Positions 33,411 through 43,200 of a stretch of 64,000 bases of DNA are shown in pieces. The notes beneath the pieces were generated by a model. That model did not search any database, was not told the DNA's origin, and was given only the letters and a program-made list of their open reading frames with translations. Both the position numbers and the translations under genes were made by a program. The DNA is taken from assembly GCA_003439945.1 (NCBI GenBank), contig QVRM01002114.1:248001-312000 (forward strand), given 5' to 3'. Source of the DNA: Dermanyssus gallinae. Its lineage: Eukaryota > Arthropoda > Arachnida > Mesostigmata > Dermanyssidae. Numbering within the stretch: position 1 is the stretch's first letter; each line of letters opens with the position of its first letter.

Positions 33411-34852
33411 GTCCTCCCCCTTTTTGAGGGCAGCGGTAGCCACTCAAAAAATACCTATGTTGCATTGATTGTATTTAACATTTATTGTGTGGCACTCTGC
33501 GAGATCAACTTTCGCTCACAACAAATTCTCTTGATGTAGCGGCCTCCACCGAGCTGCGCCCGGTAGGCACGCTTCACGCCATTCTTGGTCGCCAGGGCTT
33601 CTCCACACGACCTAGGCGCCAAAATGCCCGCTGCACTCCTTCTTCCAGTAGTACTACGACGGCGCCCGCGGCGAACGGCTCGACATGGGGTCTCCCCGCC
33701 GCCGCAGAGCCATCGTCAGGACCAGCAGATGCTCGGCGCGCCATCGCCTTTAAACCGAGCTGCTCCGATCGCGGCCCAAATCTTCATTTCTCCTCCTCGC
33801 GACACGTTCATGACCATTTCGGTCTGTAGATGCTTCAGCCTGGAATTGAACTCGGCCAGGCCCGCGTCTTCGGACGGCTCGCCACGAGAGGTGCTTGCGA
33901 CGTGCTCCCCCACGCACGGCTGCCGGGCCTCACGCAGCGGGTGCTGCTTTGCCCACGCGAGCTCTTCCGCCGTGATTCGACCACTCACCACCTGCCGGTG
34001 GAACCACCTTCCAGCCTGGGCGACGGTGGCGACGATTCGAGTCAGTTTGCGCAAGCTTGAACACCCCGCTGGGTCTATTAGCGGGGGTTCCCACGTTGCA
34101 ACAAACACCCGACTCTCAGGAAGCTCTTCGTAGCCCTGCCCCGGCTGGAAGGCGGGGCACTGCGTCGACGGCTTCTTCAGGAACTTCACGTCCTTGGTTA
34201 CGTGATGCACGACTAACCTTGCTGCAACCACTTCCGTTCCTATCGTGGATGAAGGCTCGGATGGCTTCACTGAATGGATGGGAGAACTCTCGACCACCGT
34301 TGAACTTCTTAACTTGACAACGGGGAGCGCCACCCCGCCCATTGCGTTGGCTTCTTGTACCGAGATTAGTCGACTCGAAACCGGACCCTCGGGCCCTGCT
34401 GCCCCCTGAGCAGGCTGCTCCGGGCCGCCCGACGGCCTGGCGGCGCCTAATTTGCTACATTGTTTGTAGCTCATAAGCCTACCTCGGATTTCACACAACG
34501 TATCTATGTAGTCGGCAGTTCTACCTGTTTCTACATCTATTTGCTCATCGTTGAGCGTGCTGGCCATTTCGACCACAAAACGTTCGTCTAATTCAGTTAA
34601 CTGTTGCTGGAGCCCCTCCGCTCTTACCAACCAGCCGTCAACACGGCCCAGGTTCCACTGCGTGCACGGCGGAGACTCTTGGCCCTCAGCAAAAAACGAC
34701 TTTACGGTGGTGTCCAACTTTGACACCCCCGCACGCACTGAACGCCGAAGCGCCATCACACGACTGTCTGTCTCAGCCATCCTGGCTGTCGCTACGATCA
34801 CTTCTACGTCCGGGCCTTTGCTACACGTCGTGCCCCACGTTGGGCGCCAATA
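33411..34852 (-). mobile_element. Internal region of deleted Pao element B
   Basis: About 1.44 kb between LTR 3 and LTR 4, against the several kilobases normal for BEL/Pao. A purine tract (33411-33425 on the minus strand) adjoins LTR 3. A primer-binding site, TGGCGCCCAACGTGGGGC (minus strand, 34832-34849), lies three bases from LTR 4. Remains of the C-terminal pol domain lie at 33411-33715. Everything between is one fused frame. It is non-autonomous but keeps the cis-acting ends. Confidence 0.85.
33716..34780 (-). CDS. Deleted Pao polyprotein, Gag N-terminus joined to pol scraps in one frame
   Basis: From the ATG at 34780: MAETDSRVMALRRSV and a Gag N-terminal helical region (KLDTTVKSFFAEGQESPP, QQQLTELDERFVVEMASTL), a Gly/Pro-rich linker, then pieces of pol in order: VAARLVVHHVTKDVKFL, ESRVFVATWEPP and WFHRQVVSGRITAEELAWA (RNase H-to-integrase junction), SRLKHLQTEMVMNVSRGGE (integrase zinc region) and MKIWAAIGAA. 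Protease, reverse transcriptase and the integrase core are absent. The frame still stays open for about 355 codons across several joins. This Gag N-terminus is the part that the chimera at 29713-31326 lacks. Confidence 0.75.
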   Translation of the reverse strand: MAETDSRVMALRRSVRAGVSKLDTTVKSFFAEGQESPPCTQWNLGRVDGWLVRAEGLQQQLTELDERFVVEMASTLNDEQIDVETGRTADYIDTLCEIRGRLMSYKQCSKLGAARPSGGPEQPAQGAAGPEGPVSSRLISVQEANAMGGVALPVVKLRSSTVVESSPIHSVKPSEPSSTIGTEVVAARLVVHHVTKDVKFLKKPSTQCPAFQPGQGYEELPESRVFVATWEPPLIDPAGCSSLRKLTRIVATVAQAGRWFHRQVVSGRITAEELAWAKQHPLREARQPCVGEHVASTSRGEPSEDAGLAEFNSRLKHLQTEMVMNVSRGGEMKIWAAIGAARFKGDGAPSICWS

Positions 34853-35116
34853 TGTGGCGCCAAACGGAACCGTAGAATGAAGACAGTCGAAAATGCGCGG
34901 GTTCACACACTCACTATTCTTATTTATTATGTTTCACGATACGACAGAGAGCAATACGGCAGCGCCGTCTCTCTTCGTATTATTATTATTGTTGTCGTTA
35001 CCTAGCTAGCTCACGCAATGTCCCGGCGGTTAGCGCGAAGCATTTTCCACCGCCGGAACTCACACAGATCACACACTCGTCACTACCGCTACACTGGCGC
35101 TAACAATCATTCAACT

Positions 35117-35165
<49 letters not shown>

Positions 35166-35613
35166 CATATAAATCTGCCTGCATCTGCCAGCCACAACAC
35201 TCACCGCCCTAGTGCAGCACTGCTGCCACGCTCCCGCCGCTGTCGCTGCCAGGCCGTCGGACGTGCCGGTCGCCGCCGGACTAAGGGCTTGCAGAGTGCG
35301 CGTTACGCCGAACGCTCGGGATAGCAAGAGGGATGACAAAATGGCGCGCACCCCCTTTTATACGGCCGGCGACCGGCAACGTGACAGTGCACGAACGTGC
35401 AGTGGCGGGTTGTGGCCAACAGTGCAGTGGCGGGTTGTGACCAACAGTGCCGTGGCGGGTTGTGGCCGACAATGCCGTGGCGGGTTGTGGCCGACAATGC
35501 CGTGGCGGGTTGTGGCCGACAGTGCTGTAACGGGTTGTCGCCAACAGGCAGAGATCATCATTATCATGGCGCGCTAATACAAACTTCTATTCGCGGCCAT
35601 CCAATATGCAACA
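34853..35613 (-). repeat. BEL/Pao LTR 4 (5' LTR of element B)
   Basis: A 761-bp LTR, longer than its partner because the 25-bp tandem block holds about two more units (35398-35546). Its left edge reads TGTGGCGCCAAACGG, not TGTTGCCAACGG, next to the primer-binding site. It ends GCAACA and is followed by ACATC (35614-35618), an exact 5-bp match to 32709-32713. Confidence 0.93.
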
Positions 35614-36709
35614 ACATCTACGGGATGCCGACGGTCACAATACAGACAGACCACAGACCACTAGAAAGTATATTCGCCAAACCGCTCGACGCATGTCCTA
35701 AACGTTTGCAACGAATGATGTTAAACTTAATGAAGTTCGATCTCAGGGTTAAGTACATAACTGGCAAGACGAACCTCGTAGCAGATGTATTAAGTAGACA
35801 TTCTCTGAATACCAAGTTCGAACCCGATGACGTTTGGAGAGTGGTACTTGAACAGATTGATCACAGCTCAGCTAATCGTATCTCTGACCCACTGATGCAA
35901 CAGGTCAAAACTGCAACAGCAAATAGCGCACCAATGCAAATCCTTATCAAGGCGATTCAGAACGGTTGGCTTGCACAGGAGAAAAGGTACCTGTTGAAAT
36001 CTTACCATTTTACAACATTCGTGACGAGCTAGTGGTGGATAATGGTGTTGTCTACCGAGGCAGCGCAGTCGTTTCTCCACCGAGTCTGAGACCAGAGTTT
36101 CTCCGTCGAACGCATACATCACATCTCGGGTTCTATGCGATGTGCCGTAGAGCGAAGAAGACAGTGTCCTGGTCAAGGATGAGAGAAGACATGCAAAATT
36201 ACATCACTCGTTGTGACGCCTGCCAGACATTTCACGTCAAACAACGAGTTGAGCCGTTGATGAACAAGCCGATTCCACAGACACCGTGGCAGGTAGTACA
36301 CCAGGACATATTTGTTTGGCAGGGGCACTATTATCTGGTTATAGTGGATAGCTACAGTGATTATTTCGAGCTGGACGAGCTGAACAAAGACCCCACTACC
36401 GCTCAGATCATCAAGAAAACAAGTGAACAGTTCAGTCGCCATGGACGACCGTGTGAGATACACACCGACGCTGATCCTAGATACATGGCTCGAGAATTCC
36501 AACTTTTTTGTGCAGAATGGCAAACAAAACACGTTACGAGTTCTCCCCATCACCCCCAGGCCAACGGTAAGGCCGAAAGCGCCGTCGAAAGAGCGAAACG
36601 AATAGTAAAAAAGACGCGGCTAAACAACGAAAATCTGCACATGGCGCTATTGGAGTGGCGGTCAACAGAACAATCCGATGGACCATCGCCGGCTGAGAAA
36701 CGTGCACCG
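35614..36709 (+). pseudogene. Ty3/gypsy RNase H end and integrase
   Basis: Plus-strand gypsy Pol. IYGMPTVTIQTDHRPLESIF and RVKYITGKTNLVADVLSRH mark the end of RNase H. After a frameshift near 35970 come the integrase zinc region (THTSHLGFYAMCRRAKKTV, YITRCDACQ) and core: VVHQDIFVWQGHYYLVIVD, EIHTDADPRYMAREF and HPQANGKAESAVERAK, all three catalytic acidic residues kept. It stops after EWRSTEQSDGPSPAE, where the usual C-terminal domain is missing and the sequence jumps into an inverted LTR. The element is rearranged and dead. Confidence 0.9.
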
Positions 36710-36846
36710 TAGTTGATATACAACTGGCGGTTGAACTTTATTTGAAATGCGTGAGCGGGCGCCTAGCTCGGATGCGCCGTCAAGTGTGGTACGTTTAGGA
36801 ACCGCGCTAAGTCTGGTGCGTTCGTTAAGTCTGAGGCACCCTAACA
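36710..36846 (-). repeat. Gypsy-type LTR, uninterrupted copy
   Basis: A 137-bp repeat matching the split copy at 26800-26908 plus 32376-32403, and the piece at 31571-31679. In minus orientation it runs TGTTAGGGTGCC to CAACTA. It holds the empty TGGTG target (36814-36818) where Pao inserted in the other copy. It is opposite in orientation to the integrase beside it. Confidence 0.78.
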
Positions 36847-37148
36847 TTAACTCTATCCAATATTGATGCATATGTAAATGCTAAGTAACGCAAGCTTTAC
36901 CAGATCACTGTAGAGTACGATATGTGTCAGCAGTCCGCAAGTTGTGTTGCCAAAGTAAATGATAAAGCGGCGCGGTGCGTATGGTATCGAGCAGTAAATG
37001 TATGTGGAGTGATCTTTACGATTGGCTTAAAGCAATTGCTTCGTGCAGAATCTAGTTATCGCAGCAGAGTGAAATAAAAATAATGCACCCTTTTATTAGA
37101 ACGAGTTTTGTTCACTTCGAAAGGTAAAGGCAGAGTAAAGTTCGTTAG

Positions 37149-37915
37149 TTGTCTCACCAACTGAGGCCGAAATGGAGCCTGCTCGGAAACAAAAGCGTGG
37201 TCTTGCTTGTTGGAAACGATGTCAAGCTGTTCCAGAAGAAACTTCGCTCCCTTCTTCCCAAAAAGCTGGACATCAAAGTTATCAACTCATCAGGCCAATC
37301 AGCGGAGGATATACTGAAACGAGCCATGGTAGACTTGGATATCGGAAAGACCAGCGCAGTCTTCTTTCATCCAGGTGACTACGAGGTGTTGCAACAAGAA
37401 GGTACCAAAATGTTATCAGCTGTCCGTGGCTTTGCTGAGTGGCTAAAGGCAAACCACCCTTATTCAGAATTTACGGTGCTTTCAGTGCCTGTGACAATCC
37501 CAGAGTACTGTCAAAAAGCCAATTCAGATCTGCAGAGTCTTCTGAAGGCAACCTGCTAAAGTACATGCCTCTGACAAAAATTCAATCGAATCTAGTTCGA
37601 TTTAGTCAAAGGAAGTACGGCCCCGAAAGGGCAGATCAAATAGCTCAAGCAACTGCCAGAAGCGTCGCACGCTTTTCTAACACGTTAGAAAAAGACGGCC
37701 AACAACCCTGAGAAATCGACCAGCACGGCCAGTGAATCATCGCTTTACCGTGGAACAACAACGTCAGACTATACCACCTCCGAAACCCAATCTCCAAGAG
37801 TACGTCATGAAAATGATACAAGACCTCAAAGAGCTCAAAACAGTGTTCAGCTCACAGCACAACAACTGGCGGACGCCGAAAGCAAGCAATCAAAACAAAC
37901 GCAACCACAACTAGT
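37149..37915 (+). pseudogene. LINE ORF1 with SGNH esterase-like domain
   Basis: Two overlapping frames that read as one ORF1 after a frameshift near 37440-37560. The first has KSVVLLVGNDVKLFQKKL (an altered esterase GDS-type start), DLDIGKTSAVFFHPGDYEVL and FTVLSVPVTIPEYCQKAN, the alternation of strands and helices seen in SGNH-type ORF1 proteins. The later part (FSQRKYGPERADQIAQATA, NLQEYVMKMIQDLKELK) is helical and basic. The endonuclease begins just downstream, so this is the 5' part of the LINE running to 40730. Confidence 0.6.
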
Positions 37916-38560
37916 AATATGCCAATTTAACTGCGAAGAATTTCGAAGCATGAGAGAATCTTGACTGTTTAACCAACTATCAGGATTCGACGTCGTTGTC
38001 CTGACAGAAACATTTTCCGTTCAACGTTTCGATGTCCCCGCGTATTATAGTTTTTACTGTTGCTCTCAACGAGTCGCTCGCGGTCGTCCCACAGGTGGCC
38101 TATCTGTTCTTACTGGTCCTCGCCTTGGAAAAATGAACCTGCTCTACTCAGAGAATAATGTTGTAGTCCTTTCGTCGTCCACACTTTTGTTGATTGCCAT
38201 GTACAGCAGTGCTAACTCGGGAAGCGGTGATAGTTATAGATAGATATAGATAAACAGACCAATTACTGGAGAAGATTAGCATTGCTATGAGCTTCATTGA
38301 CGTTGGTCAGACAATACTGCTAGCTGGGGATCTCAATTGTCGGCTGGAGCAAGACCCCCGAGTGAACGGACTACCGCTCTGTTAGAGTCACTCGATGCAT
38401 ACGGTTTGTGGGTGTGTACCGATAGGGGCACCCCCACTTATTATGCCAATGCCAACCTGCAACCTGCCTTGGTTCTATGGGAAGAACGGGATGCTCAACA
38501 ATCGACATTTATGCAACTTCAGCCCCACCAAATTGTGTGACATATGAAGGGCCGGCTTTC
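37916..38560 (+). pseudogene. LINE endonuclease, degraded
   Basis: Plus-strand APE-type endonuclease in several frames. VICQFNCEEF is the start, GFDVVVLTETFSVQRFDV holds the catalytic Glu region, and GRPTGGLSVLTGPRLGKMN and ILLAGDLNCRLEQDPRVNG (the GDxN catalytic box) follow. A short TAGATAGATATAGATA insertion near 38236 breaks the frame. It is closely related to the endonuclease fragment at 3435-3882. Confidence 0.75.
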
Positions 38561-39059
38561 CACGTCTTACTGACGGGGATTAAGAAACATATCTTCGTGC
38601 TTCTCAAGCTCTCTATTAAATCGATTAGTGCTAATAAACAACGCACCGGCGTAGGGAAGCGCCTTAATAACAACATGGTTATTTCGCTGCTTTCTCGGAT
38701 TAACCCTGACAGGCTACAGCACGGCCCCCTTGATGAGGCAATAGCTGAGGTCACCAGCGTCCTTATAAACTCAGCTTCTAAATCACTACCAAATATGCGG
38801 CGCTCTCCACGCTGGTACGACAGTGATTGCTTTGCGCTGAGGCAAATTCTACTTAGAGCCCTCCACCAATCGTCCTATGACCCAGTTGGGCGGCTATTTA
38901 CTCAATCACACGACGGTATTATCGAAAGCTTCAAGACCTCAAGAGGCGGTCATTTGCCGACCATCAAGAACGCTCATACTAAAAGCACAACAAAAACACT
39001 ACCTCATTATACGATAGCCTCACAACTTTTCGAGCTGTCCAATTCCATCTGAAAAACTC

Positions 39060-40401
39060 TTGGGCCACTCTCAAGCAGCTTTCACCCAAGCGGATACGGT
39101 ACCTCTCGAGATTCCAATTTCGTACGAGCTCGAAACTCCCGAGAGATTTTTCGCTGAGGCTCTTGATGAACCGTTTAGTCTAGACGAAGTCAATGCTGCC
39201 CTCGTTCGTGTACGAAATAACAAGGCATTCGGGCCAGATCTTGTAAGGAATGAACACTTTCGGCAGGGACATCTCCTTGTGCCTATATGGCAGTCCCTTT
39301 TTAACAAATGCCTCTCTGAGGGCGCTCTGCCAGCCAAGTGGTATGAATGCCTTCTTAAAGTAATTCCAAAAGGAAAAGGAGATCCTTTGGACCCTGCTGC
39401 ATGGCGGCCGATATCAAAAAGAAGTTGTGTCTACAAACTACTCTCAAGCATACTGACAAGACGTCTCACGGATTTTCTGACAGCACTGGGGTTCCTTCCA
39501 GATGAGCAGCATGGCTTCAGGACCGGGCGTTCCACTATCTCAGCCCGCGAAGTACTTCTCGAGTAGATCACAATCTCATTAAACCGGAAAAAACTCCCTT
39601 TGTTCGCGGTTTTTATTGATCTAAAATCTGCCTTCGACATCGCACCCCGTAACATTGTCTTAAAGAAGTTGGGACAGGCTGGATGGGAACCAAATTATCC
39701 TCGATGATGGTGTGTGCGAGCATAACACGTTTGATCAGACGACTGAGTATCCGCAAGGCGACAATCTCAGCCCACTGCTATTTATAACGTTACTCAGTGA
39801 TCTGCCACGCATCATGAAAGAGCGGGACTCAACGGTCATGACCCTGCTCTATGCAGATGATCTGGTAATATTCAGCAGAATCCGTACTGACCTGCAGGCT
39901 GCTCTTTGCACACTGGATGAATATTTCTCGCAGAATGGCCTCATAGTAAACGTGTCGAAAATCAAGGCTGTTAAGTTTCGGCGTGGCGGGCAACGAGCCC
40001 GCGCAGATAAACTGCGATTTCACGGTGAGCAAGTGCAGTTTGTAGAGACCTTTTGCTATTTCGGGCTACTTTTCTCGTCTCGAGGTACAACTTGTTCACA
40101 GCATGTAACTGAGCGTTGTAGAAAAGCACTTATCGCGGCAGCGGGTATCAGAAACCCAACACAGTTGTCCGTCCGGACGGTCATGACATTATTTACGCTC
40201 AAAATGGCATCCGTAGCTGCTTACGGTATTCAAATGACATGGAAACATCTTAGCACTTCTCAGTTATGGCAGTTGGATAGGGTGAAGCCAGCTTTCTTGA
40301 AGCGAGTACTTGGCCTTCCGTCAAATTCGCGCAACAGATTAGTGTACATGCTCGCGGGTTCAATAAAATTTATTGATGAACTCGTAGACCGCTTTAATTA
40401 G
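39060..40401 (+). pseudogene. LINE reverse transcriptase
   Basis: Reverse-transcriptase blocks in order: FAEALDEPFSLDEVNAALV, RNNKAFGPDLVRNEHFR, KVIPKGKGDPLDPAAWRPIS, DEQHGFRTGRSTISAREVL, then after a stop LFAVFIDLKSAFDIAPRN (catalytic Asp kept), and in another frame YPQGDNLSPLLFITLLSD and LLYADDLVIFSRIRTDL (YADD box kept). The thumb has VKFRRGGQRARADKL and FCYFGLLFSSRGTTCSQH. A stop at 39566 and a shift near 39700 inactivate it. It is from the same family as the LINE at 60.8-62.1 kb (shared KFRRGG and YADD context). Confidence 0.88.
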
Positions 40402-40735
40402 CCGCAGACCGTCGCTCTGGAAACGTTTCGGCATGAGTATTCTCAAAAAGTGTCTCCAATTCCCAGAGAGTTTTATCTATTACCAGCTATGACTAACCAG
40501 GCCTGGAAGGACTCTCCCGGCCATGTCGTCACCTCACTACTCGCTACAGTGTTCACGGATTTCATAATCTACTATGCCGGTCTGCTGGGTTTCATGAACC
40601 CAAGGAGGACTGCAAATGCCGTCGTTGTGGCGGTCCATGTCCCCTCTGCCACCTACCTGATTGTACGGAATCCGTGTTGCTTTCTCAGCTTCAGCGAGAA
40701 TGCTCACACAGGCCAAATTTCGCGCTAATATGTGA
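40402..40735 (+). pseudogene. 3' end of the LINE, Cys-rich tail
   Basis: In one plus frame CKCRRCGGPCPLCHLPDC resembles the C-terminal zinc cluster of LINE ORF2 proteins, and the frame ends shortly after. It follows the reverse transcriptase directly. Confidence 0.5.
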
Positions 40736-40974
40736 CGCCATTTATTGTTTGAGCTTAGTTTAAAGACGTGAGGTAAACGATTATTGAGGATCCAAAAATG
40801 GAGGAGCAACAAATGTGGATTCAAGTCTGTGCTAACAATTTAAATCACATGTTCTAAAGTGATGTAAATTCTATGAACTGCTTATGGTAATCAAACAGCA
40901 TCCCGAAACACTGTTTATACGAGGTTATGATTTCGCGACGGACTTGAGGTGACTGAAGGTGACACCTATTTGGG

Positions 40975-41875
40975 AAAGCCTTAGAGGTCAATAAGAAGAA
41001 CACGTTGAACACGTTTGTGATATCGTGCTCAACAATTGCCGAATTACCATCAGCTGAGGAATTAAAGTTGTCTTGTGGGTCAGTCGTAAAAGTCTTGATC
41101 GATATTTTATGCGTCAGAAGACTGACAGCAAAAATGTTGAATTTCTAGCAAATTGAACGCCCGTCGGAAAATGTCTAAATTGAACCTTCTACTTGCTTGT
41201 AGCAGTTGGTAGCAGACACTGGATTTCTTCAGAGAGTGATTACAAAAGACAAGCCATGGGTATATGATTATGACATTATGACCAAAGCCCGATCCTCCAA
41301 GTAGTGCTTCCAAGGAGAGAGTCGATCGAAGAAATTCAGAGAGAACAGATCCCGCAAGGTCCTTTTGCCTGTTTTTTTCGACTACAAAGGAATCATCTTG
41401 CATGAGATTCTGCCACTCAGTTGTACGGTAAACAGGAAATACTTCTGCAAACGCTTTGGAAAATTGCGCAATAGCGTCTGGCGCAAGAGGCCTAAATTCT
41501 AGGAAGACAACTATTGGGTCCTCTATCACGGCAACGCAACGGCACACACATTGCTACTGATTTCGAATTATTTTTATAACAAAATTATATCTCTACATGT
41601 CCGCATACTCCCTACTTGCCGGACCCAGCACCGTGCAACTTTTTCTGTTCCTACGGGTAAAAAATTGAAGAGACGTCTCGAGACTCTAGAAAAGATAAAT
41701 AACAATTAGCAGGAGCAACTAAACTGGATTTAGAAACACGCGTGTAAAAAGTGTTTCCAAAAGTGACAACAAAAGGGGCACAAGCATCGCAACGGCCGGG
41801 AGCTGTTTCGAAGGGACTAAACACATATTAGAAGATTAAATAAATATTATTTTCTAAAAGCATGCATCAGAACTT
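40975..41875 (+). pseudogene. Second mariner transposase, heavily decayed
   Basis: Read on the plus strand with frame changes, this matches mariner transposase over its length. The sequence shows NNCRITIS near the helix-turn-helix, RVITKDKPWVYDYDIMTKA (first catalytic site; the first Asp is kept, the following Glu is lost), LLPVFFDYKGIILHEILP, TVNRKYFCKRFGKLRNSV, YHGNATAHTLLL (second Asp changed to Gly), PYLPDPAPCNFFLFLRVK (third Asp changed to Asn) and KCIATAGSCFEG-like text at the end. Terminal repeats are not recognisable. The 146-codon minus-strand frame at 41107-41547 is a shadow of it. Confidence 0.8.
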
Positions 41876-42031
41876 TTCGATCTACTGTCGTAGTATGGGG
41901 CTCCAACACCCATTAAAACAAACGGGGACTACCTACCCAAATAATTCAAACAATTTGGGGGGAGGCGTTTACTCAGATGATGTTGTCTGACGTGGCAACT
42001 ACTTGCCATGGACCTGACCTTGAGTATGTCT

Positions 42032-42343
42032 TCAATGCACGTCGCTTCTTTCCACTGAGGCAGAGACTCCAGCATTGATTTGGATCATGGATAGGGGCAC
42101 CCCAGAGTGTTCGGCGTTGTTCTTGTTACAAGCGTCGCGGAGGCGCACTACTCCACTCACGCCGCCGCACTTCAAACACGTATAATCTGGAGTGTCCTTG
42201 AGTTCGTAGCCGCAGAAGACACACATGGGCTGGAAGCCTTCCCGATCTTGTACAGGTAGAATTGAAAGTTTCCTGTACTTTGGTTTAGTCTGGAAGGTTC
42301 TCTTCCGGACCGATCTAGTCAGTCTTTGATGTTTGGTAAACAT
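42032..42343 (-). pseudogene. LINE 3' end (R1-like) on the minus strand
   Basis: About 100 codons with CVFCGYELKDTPDYTCLKCGG, the C-x2-C...DT-x-(H/Y)-T...C pattern at the end of R1-like ORF2, preceded by basic residues (RSVRKRTFQTKPKYRKL). A reverse-transcriptase fragment of similar type lies further right at 42846-43200. Confidence 0.55.
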
Positions 42344-42845
42344 TTGGGAACACTGGCGCCTAGAGCATTCTCTTCAGGGCCGTCTCATTCCTCCTGCCAT
42401 AGAGTAATGCTACGCTGCCGCGCACCAAAGAGTTGCATAAAGGGTCTTGTTACACCACGGCGATCTTCCACCGTCAGATCACAGGGAGTCGTTCCGGCGC
42501 CCTGCTACTCTGCTTACCGTCCGGTACGTCAGCTTAGCAGAATACCCTGAGCGTTCCGACTTGTCGAGCCCGGCAACCGCAAACGGTTCTAGGTTCGTTG
42601 CGGTTGCTAAAATATTAGGGGGCCAGGCCGTAGCCCTATACAGGGCAACTAAGTCAGGCCACGCGGGTGAGATGACGCGTCACTTATAATGCCGGGGCTT
42701 AAATGTGTAGAGCATGAGACGTCATTCGCAAATTTAAGGGGTTTTTATTAGTTATGCCGTCATATGCTTGTTTCACAGCAGGGAGCCATGTCTAGAAACA
42801 TGTAACATTCCTGTAGTCTTGTTAAAGCCGTTTCTTGGGTAATAA

Positions 42846-43200
42846 TTATAAGTACTCCAAGAAGGTATAATGAGGCCTACTTCCTGTGAAGAGTCTTAAG
42901 TATAACTCTCCACGGGACATCGTTAAACATTTTCTTGACGTCAAGCAAAACATTAAGGTAAATATCACGTTTGCGTGGCGGAGACTTGCGGAGGATCTTG
43001 GCCTTCGATCAAACCTGTTGAATGCCTCCTTTAGGCTTCTTATAGTTGAACGCCATTTCCGAGATCCATATTGCAATTCGGAGAGGAGAGGACCTCCTCT
43101 CCACAGTTTGGAAGGCTTGCCTCCATGATGTGTCTAAATCCACGATATACCTAAATCGGCCAGGGGCCGAGCAAGCAGATTGAGCCATGAAAAACAACGG
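42846..43200 (-). pseudogene. R1-like reverse transcriptase fragment
   Basis: On the minus strand, QYGSRKWRSTIRSLKEAF matches the Q-x-G-F-R-x-G-R-S-T block of R1-clade reverse transcriptases. In another frame, VLLDVKKMFNDVPWRVIL matches the L-D-V-x-N-A-F-N-S-x-P-W block that carries the first catalytic Asp. Frames shift between the two. This and 42032-42343 are probably remains of one element. Confidence 0.65.

Noticed and set aside
35397..35620. N-terminal third of the plus-strand frame that leads into gypsy RNase H
   Set aside because: It is the 25-bp repeat block of Pao LTR 4 read through by chance into the gypsy sequence after the insertion border.
41107..41547. 146-codon minus-strand frame as a host gene
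   Set aside because: The plus strand carries mariner transposase motifs across the whole stretch.
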